Below are positions 7,456 through 15,267 of a stretch of 18,938 nt of DNA, piece by piece. Numbering within the stretch: position 1 is the first letter of the stretch; each line of letters opens with the position of its first letter. Position numbers and translations under genes: made by a program. The DNA comes from JBBDRX01 sp040905245 (lineage in GTDB: Bacteria > Bacteroidota > Rhodothermia > Balneolales > Balneolaceae). The notes below the pieces were generated by a model. That model was not told the DNA's origin. It ran no database searches and saw only the letters and a program-made list of their open reading frames with translations. The stretch covers positions 1-18,938 of the forward strand of contig JBBDRX010000104.1 in NCBI GenBank assembly GCA_040905245.1. Reading direction: 5' to 3'.

Positions 7456-8544
7456 ATGACGAGAAAGATTCACGATCTGTTTCTGATACTGATAATCACA
7501 GGATGGTTGACTCCTGCCCTGTTCGCACAGTCCGGAAGTCTATTGGAGTACAGAGCTCCGGACGGCACAACCGCTACGGTAACGAATATGGCCGAATGGG
7601 AAGAGAAACGATGGCAGATTCTGGCGAACGTCCAGAAAGTAATGGGTGAGTTACCGGACCGTTCCCGTCTGGATTCTCCGGAGGTGTTTGTAAGAGACAC
7701 CCTCAGTACAGATCGGTATGAACGGTATCTGATCTACTATACAGCCCGGGAAGGAGAGTTGATTCCTGCATATCTGTATATTCCACATCGCAAGGGGACG
7801 GACGGAACATTGCCTGCCATGATTGCCCTGCATGAAACCGGACCGCCCGGAAAAGATATCGCGGATGGAGCACGGCCCAACCTCGGATACGGCAAAGAGC
7901 TGGCAGAGCGAGGTTATGTTGTTCTGGCTCCCGACTTTCCCGGTTTCGGTGAACTGGAAGCGTACGATTTCGAAAATGACGGTTATCTGTCAGGATCGAT
8001 GGCCGGTATATTCAACCACATGCGCGGAGTAGATCTGCTGCAAGACAGAGACGATGTGGATGGCGATCGGATCGGTACGATCGGACACTCCCTGGGAGGT
8101 TATAACTCCATGTTTCTTGCCGCATTCGACCCGAGGATAAAAGTGGTCGTTTCCAGTGCAGGCTGGAATCAATTTGACTACTACAGGACAGATACCACTG
8201 GCCTGGAAAACTGGGCGTCCCGATATCATATGCCTCTGATTCAGGAACGTTTTGACCTCGATCTGGAACAGATGCCTTTCAACTTTCATGACATCATCGG
8301 TGCTATTGTCCCCCGACCGTTCTTTTCCAATTCACCTGTCGGTGATGATATCTTCGACTTCGCGGGTGTGCCGCCGGGCATCGAACTGGTCAGAGAGGCC
8401 TACAGGTTTCTTGAAGTGGAGGAGAATCTGCAGCTTCGAACTCCGAATGTGGCTCATTCATTTCCCACAGAGATTCGTCGGGAGGCTTACCGGTTTATAG
8501 ACCACCACCTGAACCATGTACCCGGCCGGCACGAGATCGAATAG
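7456..8544 (+). CDS. Exported alpha/beta hydrolase (dienelactone hydrolase/acetyl-esterase-like)
   Basis: The 362-residue product starts at the ATG preceded by AAAGGA at a good distance. A signal peptide runs to ALFAQ|SG. The alpha/beta-hydrolase core shows the oxyanion strand PAMIALHETG, then YVVLAPDFPGFG, and the nucleophile elbow GHSLGG with Ser at about residue 212. The acid is probably D297 or D298 (SPVGDDIF), and the base is His at about 334 (NVAHSFP). The fold and triad support a serine esterase, peptidase or acetyl-xylan-esterase-like enzyme acting in the periplasm. Residues 25-110 form an extra N-terminal region common in exported members. It diverges from the amidohydrolase operon and may share regulation with it. 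Substrate unknown. Confidence 0.85.
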   Translation: MTRKIHDLFLILIITGWLTPALFAQSGSLLEYRAPDGTTATVTNMAEWEEKRWQILANVQKVMGELPDRSRLDSPEVFVRDTLSTDRYERYLIYYTAREGELIPAYLYIPHRKGTDGTLPAMIALHETGPPGKDIADGARPNLGYGKELAERGYVVLAPDFPGFGELEAYDFENDGYLSGSMAGIFNHMRGVDLLQDRDDVDGDRIGTIGHSLGGYNSMFLAAFDPRIKVVVSSAGWNQFDYYRTDTTGLENWASRYHMPLIQERFDLDLEQMPFNFHDIIGAIVPRPFFSNSPVGDDIFDFAGVPPGIELVREAYRFLEVEENLQLRTPNVAHSFPTEIRREAYRFIDHHLNHVPGRHEIE

Positions 8545-8626
8545 GCGTTGCCACGGCCCGTCCGTTGTTCAGTCGTAATCGAAAGCGTTGGCTGGAAATC
8601 CGGTACCCAGACTGTTTTCGAGCCTG

Positions 8627-9505
8627 TTACCTGGATCCCCAGAGCTCTTCGGCCTCTTTTGCAAGTGACAGCACAGCATCAGTATAGAGACGGCTCGGAT
8701 TGTACCGCATGACTGCACCGTCCATTGTACCGGTGATCTCTTTGAAATGAGCCAGATAGTTTGCGATCGAATAGATGTTGTTGTCCATATCGAAGATATC
8801 GTCTCCGACAAACCACTGATTCAGTGAATAGGGAATAAACTGGGCATAGGATATCGCTCCGGCATAGCTTGACTTCAGTTCGAACGGGTCGATATTATTA
8901 CTCCGTGTGAATGTAATTAGCTCCTCCAGTTGAGCACGTGCAAAATCACTCCGGTAGTCTTCCGCATACATGGAAACATATGTGTTGAAGGGGTTGAACC
9001 GGCCGATATTTTGCCCAAAATCAGATTCGATTCCGAGAATCGCTGCGATGACAAATTTGGAGATGTTGTACTGAGTTTCGGCATCTTCAAATGTTTTCAG
9101 ATGGTTTTCAATAAATGGAACAATCCGGTCACGTTTATCCTCAAATCCGAGAACTCCCTTGTACTCCTCCAGAGTGAGGGATTTTCGTTCGGCCGATCTT
9201 CGGAATCGATCGCCGATTCCCTCATAGATTTCGAAACGGTCGTCCTCAAACAGTTCTGCCACTTGAAAGCCTTCGCTCTGTAAATAGTCGATCAACAGGG
9301 CGATTCGCTCCGGGTCCGAAAATGGTTCATCCCCCTGCTGTATAATTATTTGAGTGGGTGTTCCGGTAAGTTCAGGTGATATGCCAACATATCTTGTAGC
9401 CTCATTGTCATTTATGGTATTGTTGGCCGCATGAACCGATGAAAATATGAGAAGACCAGCCAGGGGAAGGAGTCGGGTGAGAAACGAATGCATGGTAGAT
9501 TTCAT
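8627..9505 (-). CDS. MltB-type lytic murein transglycosylase
   Basis: This 292-residue protein has a signal peptide (MKSTMHSF to about SSVHA) and an SLT_2/MltB catalytic domain. The catalytic glutamate is E160 in IAAILGIESDFG, followed by GRFNPFNTYVSMY (168-180), SYAGAISYAQFIPYSL (213-228) and the late MDGAVMRYNPSRLYTDAVL. These enzymes cleave the MurNAc-GlcNAc bond of peptidoglycan to give 1,6-anhydroMurNAc ends. No lipobox is seen, so unlike E. coli MltB it is predicted to be soluble in the periplasm. No C-terminal peptidoglycan-binding domain is present. The ATG at 9505 lacks a Shine-Dalgarno sequence, and an in-frame ATG at 9493 would also keep the signal. It is convergent with the alpha/beta hydrolase and divergent from the small gene at 9868. 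Confidence 0.88.
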   Translation of the reverse strand: MKSTMHSFLTRLLPLAGLLIFSSVHAANNTINDNEATRYVGISPELTGTPTQIIIQQGDEPFSDPERIALLIDYLQSEGFQVAELFEDDRFEIYEGIGDRFRRSAERKSLTLEEYKGVLGFEDKRDRIVPFIENHLKTFEDAETQYNISKFVIAAILGIESDFGQNIGRFNPFNTYVSMYAEDYRSDFARAQLEELITFTRSNNIDPFELKSSYAGAISYAQFIPYSLNQWFVGDDIFDMDNNIYSIANYLAHFKEITGTMDGAVMRYNPSRLYTDAVLSLAKEAEELWGSR

Positions 9506-9867
9506 AAGTGTGCAAATGGTGTAGTGGGCTTGTTCGGGAAGTATTCGTGAATAAGGAACCGTTTTTCTGAATGATACTAAATCTGCAAGGGAATCGAATC
9601 ATGTTTTGAATATGGGTATGAACCATCTTCTTGTCTGTTAACGTCCAGTACAAATTATTTATGATAGTAAACTTTACATGGGCTGAACCTACCCGGTTAG
9701 ATGACTATTTATGAATGTTAGGTTATTCTATTTGGGGAAAAGATAGTAGTTATTGTTTTTTTATAAATCCGATTAATAAATGATATTGCTTTTCTGTCAA
9801 ATAAAATTATTATATATTTATCAATATCGGATAGTTAATTATAACCTGCTGTAAAAATAAAGAGAAA
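9506..9867. other. AT-rich divergent intergenic region
   Basis: These 362 bases separate divergent genes. A hand count gives about 26% G+C over 9661-9840, far below the neighbouring coding DNA. It holds T and A runs and several TATA-like strings (for example 9810-9820) suited to promoters for the small plus-strand gene. There is also a weak inverted pair AACCTA/TAGGTT near 9685-9724. I see no supported ORF or RNA gene. Confidence 0.5.
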
Positions 9868-10119
9868 ATGGATATTAAATTTGTGAATCGTACTCAGGTA
9901 AAGTCGAGTAAGCGAAGATCATCAAAATTTAAACCTCTGATGGAAGCTCTGGACAAGCTTGAACCCGGGGGAGACGCTGTGGAAGTATCCTACACCAATG
10001 AAAAGAGTGTAAATTCCATGCGAACAGCTGTTTATCAGTACAATCAGGAAAACAATGTAAAAATCAAGAGTGGCAAGGATTCAGCAAACAAGAAGATCTA
10101 TTTTTACAGACAAAAATAG
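9868..10119 (+). CDS. Small lysine-rich protein of unknown function
   Basis: The 83-residue product is strongly basic: MDIKFVNRTQ, then KSSKRRSSKFK at 12-22, and KIYFYRQK at the end. Predicted order by eye is a basic N-terminal arm, a helix (PLMEALDKL), strand AVEVSYT, a helix (VNSMRTAVYQYNQEN), strand VKIKS, and strand KIYFYR. A small two-helix fold with a basic arm would suit nucleic-acid binding, but I do not recognise the family and this is inference. AAAGAGAAA just before the ATG is a plausible ribosome-binding site. Coding is supported by the protein-like composition and a clean stop. It ends 13 bases before a convergent small ORF, with no visible terminator between. Confidence 0.7.
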   Translation: MDIKFVNRTQVKSSKRRSSKFKPLMEALDKLEPGGDAVEVSYTNEKSVNSMRTAVYQYNQENNVKIKSGKDSANKKIYFYRQK

Positions 10120-10132
10120 ATTGGGTCCTGAC

Positions 10133-10291
10133 TCATGAACATACGGGCCGAGCCGTTACTTCCAAATGAGAGGTTCGGTCCCGGAGTTCATTCCTGATCT
10201 CTTTTTCATACTGCTCCGTAAGGCCTGAGCGAGTGGCCAGAATCACCTGGATCAGGTCTCCGAGCAGCTCTTCGAATTTATCGCTTTTCAT
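10133..10291 (-). CDS. Possible small protein overlapping the end of glpD
   Basis: A 52-residue reading frame starts at ATG 10291, inside the last codons of glpD (14-base overlap), and ends in TGA. The product MKSDKFEELLGDLIQVILAT... has an amphipathic acidic helix followed by a second charged helix (LTEQYEKEIRNELRDR), which looks more protein-like than random antisense sequence. No Shine-Dalgarno sequence is visible, so translation would rely on coupling with glpD. I do not recognise a family. It could be spurious. Confidence 0.4.
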   Translation of the reverse strand: MKSDKFEELLGDLIQVILATRSGLTEQYEKEIRNELRDRTSHLEVTARPVCS

Positions 10292-11855
10292 TTCTGTTCG
10301 GTTGGTAGTGTCCGGCAATCTCTTGAAACTCTTCGATTTGCTGCTGTATCCAGCTGCGGCCGTGACCAAGTTCTTCTGCCAATATTGTGGCAACAATCGG
10401 GGTAATATTCAGAGCCGCATTGACATCCAGAAGAAGTGACCTGCTTCGTCTGCTCAATACATCATCAACCGTACGGGCCATTTCGTTTCGGGCTGCCCAG
10501 GCTACGTCACAGGGTCGGCAGGTAAGGTGTGGATGGAGCGGTTCTGTCCATCCCTGCCGGGAGCCTGCCAGAGCACGGACAAACTTTTCGTCCGAACCGT
10601 AAAAGCGGTAATGGGGATCATCTGCCGGGGAGTGGCACCATCCGTGAATCGGCAGATCAGCTGTCTTGCATTTCTGAGGGGGCAGTTTACCTACCCGGAT
10701 GGCCCGGTCGATGGTTTCTTCTGCCATTTTACGATACGTGGTCCACTTTCCGCCAGTGATCGTGATCAGGCCGGAGGGATCAGTCAGCAGAGTATGGTTT
10801 CTGGAGATATGTTGTGTTTTTTTTGATTTTCCGCGGCTAACAAGTGGACGCAAGCCGGTGAAGATGCTTTTGATATCGCTCCGTGATGGGGCCCGGGTCA
10901 AATATCTCCCGGCATGGTCAAGCAGAAATTCAATCTCCTCTTCAAGTGCTGTCGGCTCAAGGACGGGAGTCTCGACCGGGGAATCTGTGGTGCCGATCAA
11001 TACGCGGTTGTACCAGGGAATAGCGAAAAGAACACGGCCATCAGCTGTTTTTGGGACCAGAAGGGCACTGTCACCGGGAAAAAAAGAACGCTCCAGTACA
11101 ATATGAACACCCTGGCTGGGTCGGATCACGGGTTTGTGTCCGGGATCGTCCATCTGTCGAATCCTGTCCGTAAAAACGCCGGTGGCATTGATTACTACGC
11201 CTGCATGTATCGGAAAGGTTTCACCACTTTCACAATCCAGGGCGTATACGCCTTGGATACGGCCATTTTCCTTGATGAAGCTGGTGACTTTGGCATAGTT
11301 CAGTGCGATCCCCCCCTGCTCATAGATACTTTGCATGAGGTTTATGGCCAGACGAGCGTCATCAAACTGGCCATCGTAGTAGCGATTCCCACCGTAGAGT
11401 GGATTGGCCTGCAGAGTGGGAAGGGCATTCCGGACACAGGTGGTTGAAAGCCATTCCGACCGTGCAAAATCGTCCGAATGGCCCATCAGATCGTAGAGTT
11501 TGAGTCCAAGTCCGTAGTAGAATTTTTCCCACCAGCGGGTGGAAGGGATGATGAAGGAACGGGTCGACACAAGGTGTGGTGCATTCTTTAGGAGCCGTTT
11601 ACGTTCCCTCAGAGCGTGAAACACCAGGGAGACCTGTCCCTGTTTCAAATACCGGACACCGCCATGGATCAGTTTGGTACTTCGGCTGGAAGTCCCTTTG
11701 GCAAAATCACTCTGCTCGAGAAGCAGAGTCCGGTATCCCCTGGAGGACGCATCGAATGCACAGCCGAGGCCGGTTGCCCCGCCGCCAATCACGATCACGT
11801 CGAAGGGTTCGGCATCTTCTCTGGCTTTCTGAAGCTGTTCCATCCTGTTGATCAT
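10278..11855 (-). CDS. glpD: FAD-dependent glycerol-3-phosphate dehydrogenase
   Basis: This 525-residue protein oxidises sn-glycerol 3-phosphate to dihydroxyacetone phosphate and passes electrons to quinone at the inner membrane. The N-terminal dinucleotide-binding motif VIGGGATGLG is at 22-31, followed by an acidic LLLEQSDFAKGTSSRSTKLIHGGVRYL block (45-70) typical of GlpD. VINATGVFTD (221-230) and RPSQGVHIVL (245-254) follow. Substrate-site strings GLRPLVS (334-340) and TITGGKWTTYRKMAE (365-379) are intact. The C-terminal third matches the DAO_C helical domain, which is the usual length for the family. The start is supported by AGGAG five bases before the ATG. It is 143 bases downstream of yraN and may have its own promoter. 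No glpK or glpF is next to it. Confidence 0.95.
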   Translation of the reverse strand: MINRMEQLQKAREDAEPFDVIVIGGGATGLGCAFDASSRGYRTLLLEQSDFAKGTSSRSTKLIHGGVRYLKQGQVSLVFHALRERKRLLKNAPHLVSTRSFIIPSTRWWEKFYYGLGLKLYDLMGHSDDFARSEWLSTTCVRNALPTLQANPLYGGNRYYDGQFDDARLAINLMQSIYEQGGIALNYAKVTSFIKENGRIQGVYALDCESGETFPIHAGVVINATGVFTDRIRQMDDPGHKPVIRPSQGVHIVLERSFFPGDSALLVPKTADGRVLFAIPWYNRVLIGTTDSPVETPVLEPTALEEEIEFLLDHAGRYLTRAPSRSDIKSIFTGLRPLVSRGKSKKTQHISRNHTLLTDPSGLITITGGKWTTYRKMAEETIDRAIRVGKLPPQKCKTADLPIHGWCHSPADDPHYRFYGSDEKFVRALAGSRQGWTEPLHPHLTCRPCDVAWAARNEMARTVDDVLSRRSRSLLLDVNAALNITPIVATILAEELGHGRSWIQQQIEEFQEIAGHYQPNRNEKR

Positions 11856-11998
11856 CCCTTCTCCTCTGTTGCCAGGTTGTCCGGATTACGTGTTGGCGTA
11901 CTTTTGCTGGTTCAATCTATAAACGTTCCTTTTTGGCCTGCCGGGAGGTAAACTCACGACTGATTCTGCTGTCTGAATCGAGATTCATATCCGTTTGG

Positions 11999-12364
11999 TC
12001 AGGGGAAGGCATCTTCCAGGTGGGTAATATCGGGAGCCTGGTTCCCCTTCTGGACAATGGAAATTACATCGAACCGGGTGGGAGAGCCCTCCATTTTTCG
12101 CTCATACAGCCACGCTTCTGATGCTTTGTAGATATTTCGAATTTTTGCTTCATCGATCTGTTCCTCCGGATATCCGTATGCGGTACTGGAACGGTATTTC
12201 ACCTCCACAAAGACAATGCAGTTTTGGTCATAGGCCACAATATCCACTTCGGCTCGCTGGAAAGAGTAGTTCTGATCCAGCACAATCCAGCCTTTGGACT
12301 CCAAATAGGCGGCTGCAAGGCTTTCGCCTTCATCTCCGATCTCTTTGGTGGTTGGTCGGTTCAT
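11999..12364 (-). CDS. yraN: YraN/UPF0102 family endonuclease-fold protein
   Basis: The 121-residue protein has the UPF0102 pattern: IGDEGESLAAAYLESKGW (9-26), NYSFQRAEVDIVA (32-44) and IVFVEVKYRSS (50-60). D41, E54 and K56 form the PD-(D/E)xK nuclease-like signature. Family members resemble Holliday-junction resolvases, but a cellular role is not firmly established. Its ATG overlaps the TGA of the regulator gene in ATGA, so the two are probably translationally coupled. Length is normal for the family. Confidence 0.93.
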   Translation of the reverse strand: MNRPTTKEIGDEGESLAAAYLESKGWIVLDQNYSFQRAEVDIVAYDQNCIVFVEVKYRSSTAYGYPEEQIDEAKIRNIYKASEAWLYERKMEGSPTRFDVISIVQKGNQAPDITHLEDAFP

Positions 12365-12963
12365 GGCGTGTTGCTCTGGTTCTTTTCGTCCTGCTTTGAA
12401 TTCCTTCCGGTCAGTGCCTGATGAGCTTCGGCCATTCGCACCAGTTGCTTTAAAAAAGCAAGATTCCGCTTGTTGATGTAGGGAAGCAGGGCTCCAGTAA
12501 ACCGTTCGAACATTTCCAGAAACTCCGTGAAGTTTCGAATCCGTTCCTGAAACTCTTTCTCTTTTCCCGTGGTAAAATCCTGCTCTTCACAACGCTGCTG
12601 AAGCTGCTGAAGATTCTCCAGGATCGGAGCGATCTCCTTCTGGCGTCGCTCTCGTATGATGGTTGAGACAATGGTCCAGACCTCTTTTTCCGCTGTGTAG
12701 TAGTCTTTCCGCTGTCCCTTGAAATGAACCTTGTGAATCAGCTGCCAGTGCAGCAGGTTTCGAAGGTTCATATTGGCATTTCCACGGCTGATCTCCAATT
12801 TCTCCATAATGGTGTCGGTATCCAGCGGATCGGACTCGGCATAGAGGAGTGCATGGATTTGAGCCATGGTTTTGTTGATACCCCAGGCAGATGCCATTTC
12901 GCCCCAGAGTAATACGAACTCTTGAACAACCTGGCGATATGGATCTGGGTCGGGCCCGGACAT
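12361..12963 (-). CDS. GbsR/MarR-type winged-helix transcriptional regulator
   Basis: The 200-residue protein begins MSGPDPDPYRQ and has an N-terminal winged helix. VLLWGEMASAWGINKTMAQIHALLY (17-41) is characteristic of COG1510/GbsR regulators, followed by the recognition-helix region LEISRGNANMNLRNLLHW (56-73) and the wing VHFKGQRKDYYTA (79-91). The C-terminal half is helical and probably dimerises. Relatives include the choline-sensing GbsR of Bacillus, but in this phylum the effector is generally unknown. I chose the ATG at 12963, which follows the upstream stop by 2 bases; the frame extends to 13065 only through sequence antisense-free but non-conserved in look. Its targets cannot be assigned. 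Confidence 0.85.
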   Translation of the reverse strand: MSGPDPDPYRQVVQEFVLLWGEMASAWGINKTMAQIHALLYAESDPLDTDTIMEKLEISRGNANMNLRNLLHWQLIHKVHFKGQRKDYYTAEKEVWTIVSTIIRERRQKEIAPILENLQQLQQRCEEQDFTTGKEKEFQERIRNFTEFLEMFERFTGALLPYINKRNLAFLKQLVRMAEAHQALTGRNSKQDEKNQSNTP

Positions 12964-12965
12964 GG

Positions 12966-13217
12966 TCACTCGCCTGATGAATCTGCTTTGCTGTCGGATG
13001 CGGAGGAAGAAGCGGCCGTACCATTTCTTCCCTGGTTGCCGTTTTTGTACTCTTTGACGTACCACCCGTCTCCCTTGTAGACAACTCCGCCCCCACCGGA
13101 AATGATTCTCTTTACTTTCTGTCCAGTCTCGGGACAGGTCTCCAGAGGGGCATCATTGATTCCCTGCCGGTGTTCAAAGGTGGAACCATCCTCACGTTTG
13201 TATTCGTATGTCGGCAT
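12966..13217 (-). CDS. FmdB-like small protein with most zinc ligands lost
   Basis: The 83-residue protein opens MPTYEYKREDGSTFEHRQ and continues CPETGQKVKRIISGG, followed by GVVYKGDGWYVKEY. This matches the order of FmdB-family zinc ribbons. However, the first CxxC reads R8..G11 and the second CPxC reads C28..T31, so three of the four metal cysteines are replaced. The tail (60-83) is a low-complexity Ser/Asp/Gly run. Family members are linked to regulation of amide-utilisation genes but are poorly characterised. It lies 43 bases after the aminotransferase stop and 2 bases before the regulator start. No Shine-Dalgarno sequence is seen. Confidence 0.8.
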   Translation of the reverse strand: MPTYEYKREDGSTFEHRQGINDAPLETCPETGQKVKRIISGGGGVVYKGDGWYVKEYKNGNQGRNGTAASSSASDSKADSSGE

Positions 13218-13260
13218 ATCGTTTTTGAATGAACGAATTAACGGTTACAGAGAAACGATC

Positions 13261-14454
13261 TCAGGAGAGATCGGCAAACCCTTTTTTCAATCTGGATACT
13301 GCCTCTTTGAGTTCGTCCATGGATACCGCATAACTGATTCGGAACCCTGAAGGTTCCCCGAAAGCATCGCCCGGAACGATGGCAACTCCGTGTTTCTCCA
13401 GCATGTAGATACAGAGATCCGTCGATGTGTTGATTTCGGTACCGTCCGTAGCTGTCCGGCCTAACCAGGCAGAGCAGTCCGGAAAGACGTAGAAAGCTCC
13501 CGAAGGCATAAAGCATTTGAGTCCGGGAATCTCCTGTAATGCCTTGACGATGTAGTTCCGCCGCTTTCTGAAAGCCTCCTTCATCTTCATGATTTCGTCC
13601 ATGGGCCCTTCATAGGCGGCCTGTCCTGCTTTCTGTGAGATGGATGAGGGGGCCGAGGTCTCCTGACTCTGGATTTTAGCTACTGCGGAGGCGATTTCGG
13701 CCGGTCCGGCCATGTAGCCCAGGCGCCAGCCGGTCATTGCGAACCCCTTGGAGAATCCATTGATAATTACCGTTCGGTTTGCGAGTTCAGGGGCGACTTC
13801 AAGGATACTCGTATGCTCCTCATCGAATGCAATATATTCGTAGATCTCGTCCGAGAAAATGAGAATATCGGGGTGCTGTTTCAATACATCCGCAATGGCT
13901 TTCAGCTCTTCGCGATTGTACATAGCTCCGGTCGGGTTGGAAGGAGAGCAGAGAATAATTGCCTTTGTCTTCTTCGTGATCGACTTTTCCAGATCTTCGA
14001 TCGTCAGCTTGTAGTTATTTTGAATGGAGGTCTTCAGAATCACCGGAGTTCCTTCCGCCAGTTTTACCATCTCCGGATAGGAGACCCAGTAGGGAGAGGG
14101 AATAATCACCTCGTCTCCTTCATCAATCGTGGCCAGGATGGTGAACCCGATCGACTGTTTGGCTCCGTTGGAGAGTACAATCTGTCCGGGATCGATATTC
14201 ACGTTGTTGTCTCGCTTCAGTTTTTTGGAAATGGCTTCCCGAAGTTCGGGAGTTCCGGTATTCATCGTATAGCCGTGGAAGCCGTCATTGATCGCCTTGA
14301 TCGCAGCGTCACAGATATGCTTTGGTGTTTTGAAATCGGGTTCTCCGGCACTGAGAGAGATGACGGATTTACCCGCCCGTATCAGCTCCTTGGCTTTTGC
14401 CGAAACTTTGAGGGTTTCTGATGGGGACAGATTGGCAGCTCGTTTTGAGATCAT
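13261..14454 (-). CDS. PLP-dependent aspartate aminotransferase family enzyme (class I, subgroup Ib)
   Basis: The 397-residue protein shows all fold-type I aminotransferase landmarks: SLSAGEPDF (33-41), GYTMNTGTPELREAI (61-75), NGAKQSI (96-102), PSPYWVSYPEM (119-129) and CSPSNPTGAMYN (169-180). It also has SDEIYEY (201-207, Asp binding the pyridine N) and the Schiff-base lysine K236 in NGFSKGFAMTGWRLGY. FRISYA near 376 carries the carboxylate-binding Arg. Subgroup Ib enzymes act on aspartate, and some also on prephenate, so the exact substrate is not certain. A long structured leader precedes it (hairpin at 14546-14619). It is likely cytosolic, in amino-acid metabolism. Confidence 0.93.
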   Translation of the reverse strand: MISKRAANLSPSETLKVSAKAKELIRAGKSVISLSAGEPDFKTPKHICDAAIKAINDGFHGYTMNTGTPELREAISKKLKRDNNVNIDPGQIVLSNGAKQSIGFTILATIDEGDEVIIPSPYWVSYPEMVKLAEGTPVILKTSIQNNYKLTIEDLEKSITKKTKAIILCSPSNPTGAMYNREELKAIADVLKQHPDILIFSDEIYEYIAFDEEHTSILEVAPELANRTVIINGFSKGFAMTGWRLGYMAGPAEIASAVAKIQSQETSAPSSISQKAGQAAYEGPMDEIMKMKEAFRKRRNYIVKALQEIPGLKCFMPSGAFYVFPDCSAWLGRTATDGTEINTSTDLCIYMLEKHGVAIVPGDAFGEPSGFRISYAVSMDELKEAVSRLKKGFADLS

Positions 14455-14545
14455 TGTAGGGTCAGATTCTTGTCAGATGGTTGGAATGAAGCGTCATTCT
14501 GCGTGTGTTGCCTGCGTTCAGAAGGCGGTTGATTGTCGGAATTCG

Positions 14546-14619
14546 CTTCCAGGCTATTTCCGGCTTATTCAGAGCCGGCATAGCCGGGTTGAACCGAAAC
14601 AGGTACAATAGCCTGGAAG
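14546..14619. repeat. 74-base element with perfect 13-bp inverted ends and alternative inner hairpins
   Basis: CTTCCAGGCTATT (14546-14558) is exactly complementary to AATAGCCTGGAAG (14607-14619). Inside lies CCGGCT/AGCCGG (14560-14565 with 14573-14578). On the minus strand an overlapping CCGGC-TAT-GCCGG competes for the same bases. There is no T-run beyond the stem, so it does not look like a simple terminator. It is about 90 bases upstream of the aminotransferase start and downstream of coaD. It could be a cis-regulatory RNA leader or a dispersed REP/MITE-like repeat; no target-site duplication is visible. Confidence 0.6.
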
Positions 14620-14685
14620 ACGCCAAAAAATAGGGAAATCACGGTCGTAATGCCACAGGTGGCTTGCATTTGGTACACCCTCGAA

Positions 14686-15177
14686 TCAGGAAGAGTAGTG
14701 CTTCCGAAGTGCGCGGGCGACATTGTCCGGGACAAATGAAGTGAGGTCCCCTCCCCATGCGGCAATCTCTTTTACAATTGAAGTGGAAATGAACGTGAGC
14801 TGCTCGTCCGGCATCAGGAAGATCGTGTCGATTTCAGGCGCCAGTCGGCGGTTGGAGAGGGCCATCCGGAACTCGTATTCAAAGTCGGAAAGCTGTCGAA
14901 CGCCCCGAATTAGAGTATGAACCTTTTTTTTTCGAGCAAAGTCGATCAGAAGTCCGGTGAACTCCTCAACTTCCACCTTCTCTTCCCAGGAAGTTCCCCG
15001 GATACATTCCCGGATCAGGCGCACTCGTTCCGGCCCGGAGAAGACAGAAGCTTTCTGGTTGTTGACAGCTACAGTAACAATAATTTGGTCGAACAACCGG
15101 GAAGCCCGCTCAAGCAGGTCCAGGTGGCCGTTTGTGATCGGGTCAAAAGAACCGGGAAAGAGTGCGATCTGGCTCAT
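14686..15177 (-). CDS. coaD: Pantetheine-phosphate adenylyltransferase
   Basis: This 163-residue enzyme transfers AMP from ATP to 4'-phosphopantetheine in coenzyme A synthesis. The nucleotidyltransferase signature FPGSFDPITNGHLDLLERA (7-25) contains the GH of the T/HxGH motif. LIRGVRQLSDFEYEFRMAL and the late ISTSIVKEIAAWGGDLTSFVP (usually SSS.VKE) are in the expected places. The length fits the family (159-165). I chose the ATG at 15177 because MSQIALFPGSFDP is the normal family N-terminus; the frame extends to 15249 through unrelated sequence. It follows rsmD by 90 bases, the classical rsmD-coaD neighbourhood. Confidence 0.96.
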   Translation of the reverse strand: MSQIALFPGSFDPITNGHLDLLERASRLFDQIIVTVAVNNQKASVFSGPERVRLIRECIRGTSWEEKVEVEEFTGLLIDFARKKKVHTLIRGVRQLSDFEYEFRMALSNRRLAPEIDTIFLMPDEQLTFISTSIVKEIAAWGGDLTSFVPDNVARALRKHYSS

Positions 15178-15267
15178 GATGGCAAAGGTTTGGATAGTCT
15201 GTGTATAAGCCGAAAAATGAATGGTAGGGAGATAATTCGTCTGGTTCAACCCGACCGATTATAATCC

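Noticed and set aside
13218..13260. tRNA or structured RNA genes in the short gaps
   Set aside because: TTCGAATC-like strings in the window (for example near 12534 and 15652) fall inside coding genes and no cloverleaf was found.
14521..14640. Integron attC site or transposon remnant around the inverted repeat
   Set aside because: No convincing GTTRRRY/RYYYAAC core pair, no target duplication and no integrase or transposase gene nearby.
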